A DNA stretch of 23,848 nucleotides from JBGSBR01 sp041730495 (GCA_041730495.1 JBGSBR010000018.1:1-23848), one strand, 5' to 3'. Shown: positions 1-7,049, numbered from the stretch's first letter. The notes: generated by a model not told the origin, from the letters alone. A program made the numbers and translations.

Positions 1-327
1 CCGCTGCGGCATCGAAGCGTCCGCCGGGCACGAAGGTCATGCGCAACAGCTGGTCCTGGAACAGCGACCATAACTGCAACTCAAGCGGCCAATGGTCTTT
101 ACTTACAAACAACTAAAACGTTAACCTTAACTGTAACAGCTCCTGTTTCGTCCATTACTACTTCTATAGCCTCTCTCAATGCTATATCAACTTGTGCAGG
201 AATAGCTTCTGCGGAAAGTAGTTTTACAGTTTCGGGTACAGATTTATCCTCTAATGTTACAGTTCACACCTTCTGCTCTTACATTACTAAACTCATCTTC
301 AGGCACCAAATCAAATGTCCAGATTAA
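1..327 (+). other. Open frame at contig edge, Bacteroidota-like surface-protein fragment; probable chimeric join
   Basis: Frame 1 is open from the first base to TAA at 325-327 but only part looks like protein. Roughly residues 21-87 read as a Thr/Ser-rich beta-sandwich stretch (for example SSFTVSGTDLSSNVTV), which resembles repeats in large secreted proteins of Bacteroidota. The first 60 bases are about 68 percent GC. They read better on the minus strand, where LLRMTFVPGGRFDAAA has strongly GC-biased third positions, as in a high-GC proteobacterial gene. After about base 260 the frame loses sense and the sequence becomes the minus-strand SBBP gene. I infer two foreign fragments joined to the true contig. 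A genuine gene edge is less likely. Confidence 0.45.
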
Positions 328-978
328 GCTTCCGCTTGAATTAACTCTACTTACTGTCGTATTGGTGACAAACGTATCATTATCAAATACTTCGGTAGCC
401 TCTACTATATTATCGCCACTGTCGACTTCACCGAATGTGGTAGTGATAAATGGAGAGGTTACAGTTAGAGTTCCCACATAAACCCACACAAAGTTACCAT
501 CTTGGTCAAGTTTAAGTGTGAAAGGTCCACCATTTACATTACGATTTTGAGTACCAGGACCAGGGTCGAAATCTACTGTACCGTTCCCGACGCCATGGAT
601 CAATAAGTTATCGGCAGAATCAGTGAAAATTGTTTTTGGAAAGATATTTGTTCCGATATTTTTGGTCCAGACATATGCTTTGGTTTCAGTGACTTTACTG
701 ACGTATCCAGAGCCTGATACGTTTGCGACAACGTTGTCTGTACCAGCTGTCGGATCGAAGTCTACTGTGCCATAAAATGTACCAGTTGTATATATATTAT
801 TATCACTATCTATAGCGGCGCTTTGGTTTAGGTAGAAATCATTGTCAGGGGTACCGCGGATTACTGCAGACCAGTTGTATGTATATGTGGCGGCCAAGAC
901 TGGTGCGACCATCTGCGTCAAAAGTAAGAAGAATAATACAACAAAAGTCGTAAGTGGCAAAACAGTATAGCGACGCAT
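244..978 (-). CDS. Secreted SBBP (beta-propeller) repeat protein, C-terminus probably lost at an artificial junction
   Basis: This is a 244-residue exported protein. Residues 1-30 form a classic signal peptide: MRRY, a long hydrophobic core, then APVLAA. The mature part has SBBP-type repeats, visible as DNNIYTTGTFYGTVDFDPTAG (about 59-79) and again VDFDPGPGT near residue 136, each followed by a strand-like KLDQDGNFVWV motif. Proteins of this family are usually much longer, with many propeller blades; only two or three are present here. The last residues (about 235-244) overlap the foreign-looking plus-strand sequence, so the natural protein probably continues. A TAGTAT box sits exactly 6 bases before the ATG. 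The role is unknown; surface or extracellular display is likely from the signal peptide. Confidence 0.7.
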   Translation of the reverse strand: MRRYTVLPLTTFVVLFFLLLTQMVAPVLAATYTYNWSAVIRGTPDNDFYLNQSAAIDSDNNIYTTGTFYGTVDFDPTAGTDNVVANVSGSGYVSKVTETKAYVWTKNIGTNIFPKTIFTDSADNLLIHGVGNGTVDFDPGPGTQNRNVNGGPFTLKLDQDGNFVWVYVGTLTVTSPFITTTFGEVDSGDNIVEATEVFDNDTFVTNTTVSRVNSSGSLIWTFDLVPEDEFSNVRAEGVNCNIRG

Positions 979-1067
979 ACTAATATACTAGTTCAAATTT
1001 ATATTGATGTGAAGCTCTAGATTACTACGGGTTCTTGATTATATGCAATTTATCAAAATTTAATACG

Positions 1068-1214
1068 ATGATTACGAAAACATTCGATTATATTGTTACT
1101 GCTGCTTGTTTGAGTATCTTCTGTTGGGAGAGGGAAAAAATGATTTATGAAAAATTTGATAAAGATAAATGTAAGGAGATATACGAAAAGATTAGAGATG
1201 ATCTTTATATTTGA
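1068..1214 (+). CDS. Possible small protein, 48 residues, unrecognised
   Basis: This is an ATG-to-TGA frame in the gap between the SBBP gene and the ABC-F gene. The N-terminal third is hydrophobic (FDYIVTAACLSIFCW) and the rest is charged and Lys/Glu-rich (KFDKDKCKEIYEKIRDD), which could be a short membrane-anchored peptide. There is no ribosome binding site, and I recognise no family. It is listed because nothing else occupies 979-1242 and the composition is protein-like. It could equally be chance. Confidence 0.22.
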   Translation: MITKTFDYIVTAACLSIFCWEREKMIYEKFDKDKCKEIYEKIRDDLYI

Positions 1215-1242
1215 AATGAAGACAATTCAAGCTATAGGTTAT

Positions 1243-2694
1243 TTACATCTCGAGATCTAGTACCTCGTCGATGCGGATCTGTGACCAGAAGTCAGCGACG
1301 TGTGAGACCAAGACCATCGCACCTTTGTATTCATCAAGTGCTTGAGCGATCACTGGGAGATGACGGAAGTTGATATGATTGGTTGGCTCATCGAGGATGA
1401 GCAAACCTGGTTGTTGTAATACTAAGAGTGCAAATGAAAGTAAGCCTTTTTGTCCTTCAGATAAGCTGCCGACTTTCGCATACACGAGATCTTTGGTGAT
1501 GAGAAATCCAGCACCGACTGAGCGGATGCGTTCTTGATTGACTGCTCCACCAGGTCCGATAGCGCGTTCTAGTGATTCATAGACAGTGGCTTCGAAATCG
1601 AGAGTACTGAAGTCTTGGCTGTAATACCCTACTTTGACATCAGGATTGATTTTCACACCTTCGGCAGTACCGTTAGCGATTGATTGGATGAGTGTACTTT
1701 TGCCCATCCCGTTTGGACCAGTGACAAGCATGTGTTTGTTACGACCCAAGAACATATTGGTTTGCTTTGTCACTAGCTGATGATTTTCCATGACAGTGAA
1801 AGATGTGATCTGCAAGACATCTGATGGCATATTTTCTTGGACTGGTATGGTGAAATGTCTGATGGTCTTATCTTCTTTGCGGACATCGACTTTCTCACTT
1901 TCGAGCTTCTCGATTTTCTCGCGCATTTTCTTGGCGACGTTGCGCATCTTGCCACCTTTTTGAGCGAAGAAATTAGCTTTATCTTTGTTTTCCTGGATCC
2001 CCTTCTCCATCAGTGCATTCTGGCGATTTTGTTTTTCGATGCGGGCAGCAATATCGGCAACTACATCATGATAGTTTCCAGCATATTGTTCGATCTTTTT
2101 CGTATGACTATCGAGATAAAGCACTCCTTGAGTAAAAGCGTTTAAGAACTCGGCATCGTGTGAGATGACGATACAGCTTTTTGGATAGTTTACGAGGAAT
2201 TGTGTCAGATGTTCGATACCAGCATAGTCCAAGTTATTCGTTGGCTCATCCAAAAGCAGTAAATCAGGATTCTGGATCAGTGCAGCTGCAAGCAGTAATC
2301 GAGCTTGTTGACCGCCTGAAAAAGATTTAACTGGTTTATCAAGAGGAGCTGTTAGATTTACGGCATCAAGTACTGAGCTCATGCGACGTTTCAACTCATG
2401 CTCTTCTGTGAGGCCACTTTTTTTCTGAAAATATTCTTGGATGGTGAGCTCTTTGTCTTCGGGTGCCACGATCTGATATGCAGTGGCTACCGTGAGACTT
2501 TGATCGACAGAGATCTGACCTTTTTCAGGTTTATGAGTTTGGGTCAGTAGTTTGAAAAGCGTACTTTTGCCTGCTCCGTTTTGTCCCATGAGGGCGACTT
2601 TCATGCCTTTACGCACAGAGAAACTGACCTCATCGAGGATAGGTTTGTTGACGAAGCCGAAACTGACGCGATCAAAGCGAATAATGATTTCCAT
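1243..2694 (-). CDS. ABC-F family ATPase (ribosome-associated type)
   Basis: This 483-residue protein has two ABC ATPase domains and no membrane segments, the ABC-F layout of soluble proteins that act on the ribosome (translation factors or antibiotic-resistance factors). Domain 1 has Walker A GQNGAGKS (37-44), signature SFSGGQQ (124-130), Walker B LLLLDEP (145-151) and switch His in ISHD. A Lys/Arg-rich helical linker (about 215-275) matches the family's tRNA-contacting linker. Domain 2 has GPNGMGKS (326-333), signature SLSEGQ (410-415), LLILDEP (431-437) and SHV. Domain 2 is unusual: SEGQ replaces SGGQ and the D-loop reads NHINF instead of NHLD. It is shorter than most ABC-F proteins (about 520-640). 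An extended -10 (TGATATAAT) lies 11 bases before the ATG. Which ABC-F subfamily it belongs to cannot be told. Confidence 0.9.
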   Translation of the reverse strand: MEIIIRFDRVSFGFVNKPILDEVSFSVRKGMKVALMGQNGAGKSTLFKLLTQTHKPEKGQISVDQSLTVATAYQIVAPEDKELTIQEYFQKKSGLTEEHELKRRMSSVLDAVNLTAPLDKPVKSFSGGQQARLLLAAALIQNPDLLLLDEPTNNLDYAGIEHLTQFLVNYPKSCIVISHDAEFLNAFTQGVLYLDSHTKKIEQYAGNYHDVVADIAARIEKQNRQNALMEKGIQENKDKANFFAQKGGKMRNVAKKMREKIEKLESEKVDVRKEDKTIRHFTIPVQENMPSDVLQITSFTVMENHQLVTKQTNMFLGRNKHMLVTGPNGMGKSTLIQSIANGTAEGVKINPDVKVGYYSQDFSTLDFEATVYESLERAIGPGGAVNQERIRSVGAGFLITKDLVYAKVGSLSEGQKGLLSFALLVLQQPGLLILDEPTNHINFRHLPVIAQALDEYKGAMVLVSHVADFWSQIRIDEVLDLEM

Positions 2695-2745
2695 ACGAAG
2701 TGTTTATTATATCATGCAACACCACTCGAAGGTTGTTGTGTTGAC

Positions 2746-4071
2746 CTAAGCTGCAGGTTTGATATTGTAATTTTGATTAAAGATATTTTCTGGATCGTAC
2801 TGTTTTTTGAGCTTGCTTAGTTTCTTGAAATTGGCGACGTCATATGCAGTCGTAATCTCAGCATCAGCTACATCGCCGATGAAGTTGATATAAGGTCCAG
2901 ACAAATACTTTTGCATACTTGCCCAGAGGTCTAAAGCTTTTTTCTCTATTTCAGCTGCCATCGCAGGTGGTGCAAATGCCACGGACAAAACGAGTGCTTC
3001 ACTATCACGGAATGAGAAAGCTGTGGCTGTGGGTTTAATATCATTCAAAACGCCTTTCATACTACGCAGCATCAGCATCGGGCTGCCTTCTTTTCCATAA
3101 GCATCGATCATGAGGTTGAGGAACTCATCACTCAGATCAGGTGTCAGAGCATTACGCACGATGATTTTCACGCCTTCGGGTGGATGTGCATCACCCAGGA
3201 CGTCATAGTAGTCTTTTAGCTCAAGCGTATCTGACATCGGTTTGCCCCATGCTCGCATCGGTGCGATCAGATCTTCGGCAGTTTTTTTATCATCGGTAGC
3301 GAGGAAGTTCATCAAGACGATCGAAGCTGGACCTTGCGGTGATGGTGGTGTGACGAGCATCGTGCTTGTGATATCAAGCGGCGCTGTGCGCATATAATCT
3401 CGCCAACCTGTCAGAACTGTTTCCAGCATCTCAGCAGGATAGACAATATTGCTCCAATAGACCTGTCCAAGTGGATGTGCAGCAAACTCGAAGTATGTCA
3501 CGACACCGAAGTTTCCGCCTCCACCGCGGATCGCCCAAAATAAATCTTTGTTTTCTGTTTCACTTACTTGCAAGATCTCACCATCAGCGGTCACGACTTC
3601 CGCACCGACGAGCTGATCAAGTGCCAGTCCGTATTTGCGGACCATCCAGCCGATGCCGCCGCCAGTGGTTAGTCCGCCGACACCGACAGATCGAGTATCG
3701 CCCGATGAGATACCGAGTTTGTGTTTTTGTAGCTCTGTCGCGATTTCACCCCAGTTCGCACCTGCGCCGATGCGCACGATGTGTTTGGCTTCGTCGATCA
3801 CTTCGATATGTTTCATCTTGGTCAGATCGATCACCATACCATCGGTATTCGTCCCGAATCCTGGTCCACTGTGTCCCCCACTACGGATAGACAGTATAGA
3901 TTTATGTTTGCGAGCGTATTTGATCGCAGTTGCGACATCTTCTGGGGTACGTGGGCGGAAGATGACAGCAGGATTGCCCTCATGCATGTAGATTGAGCGA
4001 TATTTGTCGTAGTCTGGTTGGTCAGGAGTGATGATATCTTCCATGTAAGCTTTTGGCATATGTATGGCCAT
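2746..4071 (-). CDS. FAD-linked oxidoreductase, berberine-bridge-enzyme type (PCMH FAD fold)
   Basis: This 441-residue flavoenzyme has an N-terminal FAD-binding domain (about 35-205) with RSGGHS (63-68). His67 of that motif is the family's site for the 8-alpha covalent link to FAD. GVGGLTTGGGIGWMVRKYGL (130-149) is the second FAD-contact motif, followed by DLFWAIRGGGGNFGVVT. The C-terminus carries the BBE motif ENIFNQNYN. Bicovalent members have a Cys before this second glycine motif (GVCPT...GVGG); the aligned position here is Thr126 (GDTRSVGVGG), so only a single covalent link is expected. The substrate is unknown; the family oxidises sugars, alcohols and alkaloids. It lies 15 bases downstream of the DUF4180 gene. 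A TATAAT box overlaps the first ATG, so Met5 may be the start of a leaderless transcript. Confidence 0.88.
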   Translation of the reverse strand: MAIHMPKAYMEDIITPDQPDYDKYRSIYMHEGNPAVIFRPRTPEDVATAIKYARKHKSILSIRSGGHSGPGFGTNTDGMVIDLTKMKHIEVIDEAKHIVRIGAGANWGEIATELQKHKLGISSGDTRSVGVGGLTTGGGIGWMVRKYGLALDQLVGAEVVTADGEILQVSETENKDLFWAIRGGGGNFGVVTYFEFAAHPLGQVYWSNIVYPAEMLETVLTGWRDYMRTAPLDITSTMLVTPPSPQGPASIVLMNFLATDDKKTAEDLIAPMRAWGKPMSDTLELKDYYDVLGDAHPPEGVKIIVRNALTPDLSDEFLNLMIDAYGKEGSPMLMLRSMKGVLNDIKPTATAFSFRDSEALVLSVAFAPPAMAAEIEKKALDLWASMQKYLSGPYINFIGDVADAEITTAYDVANFKKLSKLKKQYDPENIFNQNYNIKPAA

Positions 4072-4086
4072 TATACAAAAGCAGTG

Positions 4087-4434
4087 TTAGTCTTGCCAGA
4101 TTTTCTTCACTTCTTCGAGATTACTTACGAAAAGATAATCGCCGTGACGATTTGATTCTCCAATAAATTGTTTGAAAGTCTTGGAATATTTGTCAAAATC
4201 ACCTATCACTGCGAGCTTGACTTGATAGTTTGTAAACTTCTGCAGTACTTCTCCCAGCTTGCGGGTACTGAGATCCCAGAAATCTAGCTCGAAGTTATGC
4301 GCATGCAGGATCAGATAGTCTGTTGGGTGCGAGGCCATGAGGTCGAGAGCGTCTTGAGAGGTGCGGATCAGGATATCATCGGATTGGATGTGGGTGACGG
4401 ATCGAGTGTTGAGGGTGAGGGTTTCGGTGGTCAT
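4087..4434 (-). CDS. DUF4180 domain protein
   Basis: This is a 115-residue soluble protein. The arrangement DDILIRTSQDALDLMAS, then ILHAHNFELDFWDLSTRKLG, then EVLQKFTNYQVKLAVIGDF and a C-terminal ESNRHGDYLFVSNLEEV matches the DUF4180 family end to end and at its usual length. The biochemical role of that family is not known to me. It is the first gene of a probable two-gene minus-strand unit with the FAD oxidoreductase, which begins 15 bases downstream. The start is taken at the ATG at 4434; no clear ribosome binding site precedes it. The family call is from recognition of the motifs, not from a search. Confidence 0.78.
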   Translation of the reverse strand: MTTETLTLNTRSVTHIQSDDILIRTSQDALDLMASHPTDYLILHAHNFELDFWDLSTRKLGEVLQKFTNYQVKLAVIGDFDKYSKTFKQFIGESNRHGDYLFVSNLEEVKKIWQD

Positions 4435-4487
4435 AAGCGTACAGATACACTTTTAAGTTTATTAAATAGTTTGTTATAGTATACGGA

Positions 4488-4806
4488 ATGAAAAAAGAAT
4501 GGGAGTTAGAAAATATAGATGACTTCATCAAAACTTTTAATGAAAGTACACCGAATTTAGGAACTCTTAAGAGAAGTTGGAGCTGATTGAATAAATGTGT
4601 CAAATGGTGTGCCAACTGAAGTGGCAATTTGGCCCATCAGGAGAGTTTCTGAGCTCAATAGTGTTGACAAGGGGTAAACTTTTGAAGTACTATGAAAGCA
4701 CTCAATTGTTAACTTTAACAATAAGTTGAAAAGATTACAGCCTTCTAATAGTCTAAATACTTGAACAATTGTCAAGGATATGATAAAATATGACACTTTT
4801 GATTAA
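4488..4806 (+). pseudogene. Decayed reading frame with in-frame TGA codons and a frameshift
   Basis: An ATG at 4488, 7 bases after a TATAGT box, opens a 32-residue frame that stops at a TGA around 4584. If the frame shifts by one base near 4565, a protein-like reading continues: LLREVGAD*INVSNGVPTEV, then AIWPIRRVSELNSVDKG*, TFEVL*, KHSIVNFNNKLKRLQ, NT*TIVKDMIKYDTFD, ending at TAA 4804-4806. Four stops interrupt it: TGA three times and TAA once. The GAD-INVSNG stretch vaguely recalls the flavin-binding barrel of old yellow enzymes, but I cannot assign it. A dead gene remnant is the simplest reading. The minus strand of the same stretch also has an open 79-codon frame, which I take to be its antisense shadow. 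Confidence 0.28.
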
Positions 4807-4892
4807 CAACTTGATGCAATCTAGGGTCATGACCTTTGTTTTTTTTAGAAACATTGGGATTCAAAAACTAATATAAAACTAAATTTTGCGGT

Positions 4893-5045
4893 TTAGTTCT
4901 GGGGGACGAGTATCTTATTGATTACTACGTCTCCCTTTTTTATGGGTAGAACTGTATACCCAGTCGGAATTTCTTCCTCTTGGTGTTCTACTTCCATGAT
5001 ATACTCATGGTTCTCCGAGAGTCGTAGCTTTATGATTTTTTTCAT
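4893..5045 (-). CDS. Small orphan protein, 50 residues, behind an attenuator-like leader
   Basis: The frame is open from an upstream ATG at 5096 (67 residues), but the protein-like part begins at the second Met, MKKIIKLRLSENHEY, which gives 50 residues; I prefer that start. The peptide is Glu-rich in the middle (MEVEHQEEEIPTGY) and ends VINKILVPQN, which suggests a compact beta-rich protein. I recognise no family. Its interest lies in the leader: 77 bases upstream of this start is a strong minus-strand terminator preceded by segments that can form mutually exclusive hairpins (5123-5261). If the longer start is used, the leader-to-gene distance is only 26 bases. No membrane segment or signal peptide is seen. 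Confidence 0.5.
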   Translation of the reverse strand: MKKIIKLRLSENHEYIMEVEHQEEEIPTGYTVLPIKKGDVVINKILVPQN

Positions 5046-5122
5046 ATGTGAAATAAATCGATGAAGATTATATAACCATGACTTTCTAGACTGCATCTAA
5101 TTGTTAAATTGCCTTTAAACGG

Positions 5123-5155
5123 AAAAAAGCCCGTCCCTAAAATAAGGGTACGAGC
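5123..5155 (-). terminator. Rho-independent terminator at the end of the leader
   Basis: Read on the minus strand, GCTCGT-A-CCCT (5155-5145) pairs with AGGGACGGGC (5138-5129). This gives a 10-pair stem with one bulged A and one G-U pair, a 6-base loop, and six U immediately after (5128-5123). It lies upstream of the 50-residue gene on the same strand, where a terminator would act as an attenuator, and downstream of the reductase gene that ends at 5545. Confidence 0.75.
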
Positions 5156-5261
5156 CTTGAATATAATTCAAATCCAAACTTCGGCTCGTCATTGAGATTT
5201 ACATCTCGTTGTCTCTCGTCATGAATTAATAGTGAACGCGTTATTAATCAATGAGCGAGCC
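5148..5261 (-). promoter_or_regulatory. Attenuator-like RNA switch with three competing segments
   Basis: On the minus strand, segment C (5261-5248, GGCTCGCTCATTGA) can pair with segment B (5195-5183, TCAATGACGAGCC) over 13 pairs with one bulge. Segment B can instead pair perfectly over 7 bases with segment A (5156-5150, GGCTCGT), and segment A is also the 5' arm of the terminator. The three pairings exclude one another in the order expected for anti-antiterminator, antiterminator and terminator. Small hairpins fill the loops: TTAATA/TATTAA (5247-5226), GAGAT/ATCTC (5207-5194) and TTGAAT/ATTCAA (5171-5157). A 7-codon frame (5222-5199) ends just before segment B. No known riboswitch class was recognised; the regulated gene would be the 50-residue orphan. 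Confidence 0.5.
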
Positions 5262-5267
5262 AATATC

Positions 5268-5350
5268 AAAAAAATCTGCGTTATGTAGACTATAGTAAGG
5301 CTGAAAGTCCTTAGCAAGGATTTCCTGCTAAAACCTACATAAAACAGATT
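5268..5350 (-). terminator. Long branched hairpin followed by a U tract
   Basis: On the minus strand, AATCTG..TTATGTAG-type arms (5350-5335 and 5288-5273) form a 14-pair stem with a 2x2 internal loop, followed by seven U (5274-5268; the first two also pair). The apical part contains two smaller alternative hairpins: TTAGC/GCTAA with AGGA/TCCT (5331-5311), and TAAGG/CCTTA (5313-5296). It may be the terminator of the reductase operon or the 3' end of a separate small RNA. A further 8-pair hairpin, TATACATA/TATGTATA, lies just upstream at 5410-5386. The stretch 5351-5544 otherwise holds no gene I can support. Confidence 0.45.
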
Positions 5351-5544
5351 ATTAAGGATCATTTACTTAGCTATCTTTAGTTAGCTATACATACCGATTT
5401 GATATGTATATATTCAGTCTATACCACTAATTTGAAATTTGCAAGTGGGTCATGAGAGTGCTAATTTATATTTGTTGCAATGAATGAATTGCTGAGAAAA
5501 AGCAAAATAAAACTAAGCTCAAAAGGCTGTAAGTATTAAGGCAT

Positions 5545-6264
5545 TTAATCTATTTTTTTATACCTCAACCACACGGTATCCTTCGCCATCTGCTTTACTT
5601 CTGTCAGCTTATACTCTTTCACATCGACCATCTCAGCTTTTCTTTCAAAAGTTGATGGTGCGTCTTTGCGATTGGCGACGATGGGACAGACGAGTAGACT
5701 GATTTCGTCAATTAATCCAGCTTCCATGATAGATCCGTTCAAGAGTCCTCCACCTTCGAGGAGCAATGTTTGGATATTGAATTTACCAAAAAGTTTATGG
5801 AAGACTTGATCGAAGTTGACAGTGTTTTCACCTGCATAAATATATGAAATATTATTCTGCTGGAGATGTGCCAGGTATTCTTTCGGAGTCTTATGCGTTA
5901 CCACCGTGATGATGTAATTTGGAGCTGGTTGATCACTGAGAGTAAGCTTATCATCTTCCCATCTGAGCAGTCCTTTCGTATCAACAGTCACGAAGTACTG
6001 TGCACCATCATGTGGCACGATGAAATCTTCATTGTTGATCTCAATATCTGTTTTAGGTAATGGTGTGCCGACTTCTTTCACAAACATCTCACTGGTGACC
6101 CGGCCACACATCCAAGCTTGAGGTTTGATCTTGTGTTCGATTTCGGTGTAGAGATCAAAGTAGTTATCATCAAGGAGATTTACTCCAGCGATACCACTGG
6201 CGATTTTGCCTTCGATGGTGCTCATCATATGGCAGGTTATGTATGGACGATTTAGTGTTGTCAT
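5545..6264 (-). CDS. RibD C-terminal / dihydrofolate-reductase-like reductase
   Basis: This 239-residue protein has the DHFR-like fold found in the C-terminal reductase half of RibD. The N-terminal RPYITCHMMSTIEGKIA fits the family's first strand and substrate-binding helix. LLLEGGGLLNGSIMEAGLID (about 168-187) is the NADPH-binding glycine motif, followed by EISLLVCPIV. There is no deaminase domain, and no other riboflavin gene lies nearby. A riboflavin role is therefore unproven; stand-alone members of this family often have unknown NADPH-dependent reductase functions. It is the third gene of a minus-strand group, 20 bases after the EEP hydrolase. A perfect TATAAT (6271-6276) sits exactly 6 bases before the ATG and suggests a second, leaderless transcript. 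A long structured, gene-less region follows. Confidence 0.82.
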   Translation of the reverse strand: MTTLNRPYITCHMMSTIEGKIASGIAGVNLLDDNYFDLYTEIEHKIKPQAWMCGRVTSEMFVKEVGTPLPKTDIEINNEDFIVPHDGAQYFVTVDTKGLLRWEDDKLTLSDQPAPNYIITVVTHKTPKEYLAHLQQNNISYIYAGENTVNFDQVFHKLFGKFNIQTLLLEGGGLLNGSIMEAGLIDEISLLVCPIVANRKDAPSTFERKAEMVDVKEYKLTEVKQMAKDTVWLRYKKID

Positions 6265-6270
6265 AAAGGT

Positions 6271-6276
6271 ATTATA
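6271..6276 (-). promoter_or_regulatory. -10 box of a leaderless-type promoter for the reductase gene
   Basis: A perfect TATAAT on the minus strand lies 6 bases before the ATG at 6264, so transcription would begin at the start codon itself. A weak -35 (TTAAGT) lies 16 bases upstream. The box is inside the short gap after the EEP gene and could give separate expression within the operon. Confidence 0.5.
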
Positions 6277-6284
6277 TCTAATTG

Positions 6285-7049
6285 TTAATCAAACTTAAGC
6301 ATAAGCGGATAATGATCTGAAACTACTTCCTCGACTAAACCGAAATCTATTACATTTACTTCTGGTGAAACGAGGATGTAATCTGCATGCTTTTCTTCAC
6401 GTTTATAGTGCTCAGTTCTAGTTGACTCAATATTATATTCAGTGATTAAGTTTCGGTTTCCTGCTTCAAGTATTTTCATACTTTCTGTGGTTGGAAGCAG
6501 ATTGAAATCGCCACAAAGTATCTTCTTTCCTGTTTTAGTATCTAAGAACTCTTTTATTTTGCGACTTTGTTCTAGCCTTTCATCGTTATCCAACTTTGTT
6601 TTGGGATACCAGACACCATGGAAATGAGCTACGGTATAGTGTTGACCTTCATATACGAAATCAACATATTGCAGATTACGAGCGACTGTCGCATTATCTT
6701 CGTTGATCAGATCATGTCCCTCTCGATGGATCCAGATATCATCAGTTGTTTTTATCTCTATTCCTTTTTTGATAAATAAGGCGATACCTGCAGATAAATC
6801 AAAATCAACTTTGCCTTCCAGATCATATCCTTTGAGCTGTGGTTTAAAGTGAGCTTCAAAGTCAGGCAATACTTCAGTGATCTGTTCAAATAAATCAGAT
6901 TGCATCTCTCGACCTATTTTTCTTTTCTCATTCGAGTTATAGATTTCTTGTAGACAGAAGATATCTGTAGTTGTCGATTGTTCTTTTAAGAAAGATAATA
7001 ACTGATCAAGTAAAGTGCCTCCCCAAGTATTTAGTGTGATGAGCTTCAT
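6285..7049 (-). CDS. Endonuclease/exonuclease/phosphatase (EEP) family hydrolase
   Basis: From the ATG at 7049 this is a 254-residue metal-dependent phosphodiesterase of the EEP (DNase I / Mg-dependent) superfamily. Family residues in order are Asn in ITLNTWGG (near residue 7), Glu in FCLQE (metal), His in VAHFHGVW, the GDFN motif (Asp and Asn), HADYILVS and the catalytic SDHYPL at the C-terminus. There is no signal peptide, so it should act in the cytoplasm. The substrate may be DNA, RNA, a phospholipid or an inositol phosphate and cannot be told from sequence. The frame is open further upstream to 7163, but that part overlaps the preceding gene; the ATG at 7049 shares one base with that gene's stop (TAATG), a typical coupled start. 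Confidence 0.85.
   Translation of the reverse strand: MKLITLNTWGGTLLDQLLSFLKEQSTTTDIFCLQEIYNSNEKRKIGREMQSDLFEQITEVLPDFEAHFKPQLKGYDLEGKVDFDLSAGIALFIKKGIEIKTTDDIWIHREGHDLINEDNATVARNLQYVDFVYEGQHYTVAHFHGVWYPKTKLDNDERLEQSRKIKEFLDTKTGKKILCGDFNLLPTTESMKILEAGNRNLITEYNIESTRTEHYKREEKHADYILVSPEVNVIDFGLVEEVVSDHYPLMLKFD

Noticed and set aside
4557..4796. Minus-strand 79-codon frame
   Set aside because: It is the exact antisense phase of the decayed plus-strand reading; the missing TGA stops become Ser codons. No independent support.
5115..5192. 25-codon minus-strand frame running through the terminator
   Set aside because: It reads through segments B and A and the terminator stem; the apparent sense of its end comes from the hairpin and U tract.
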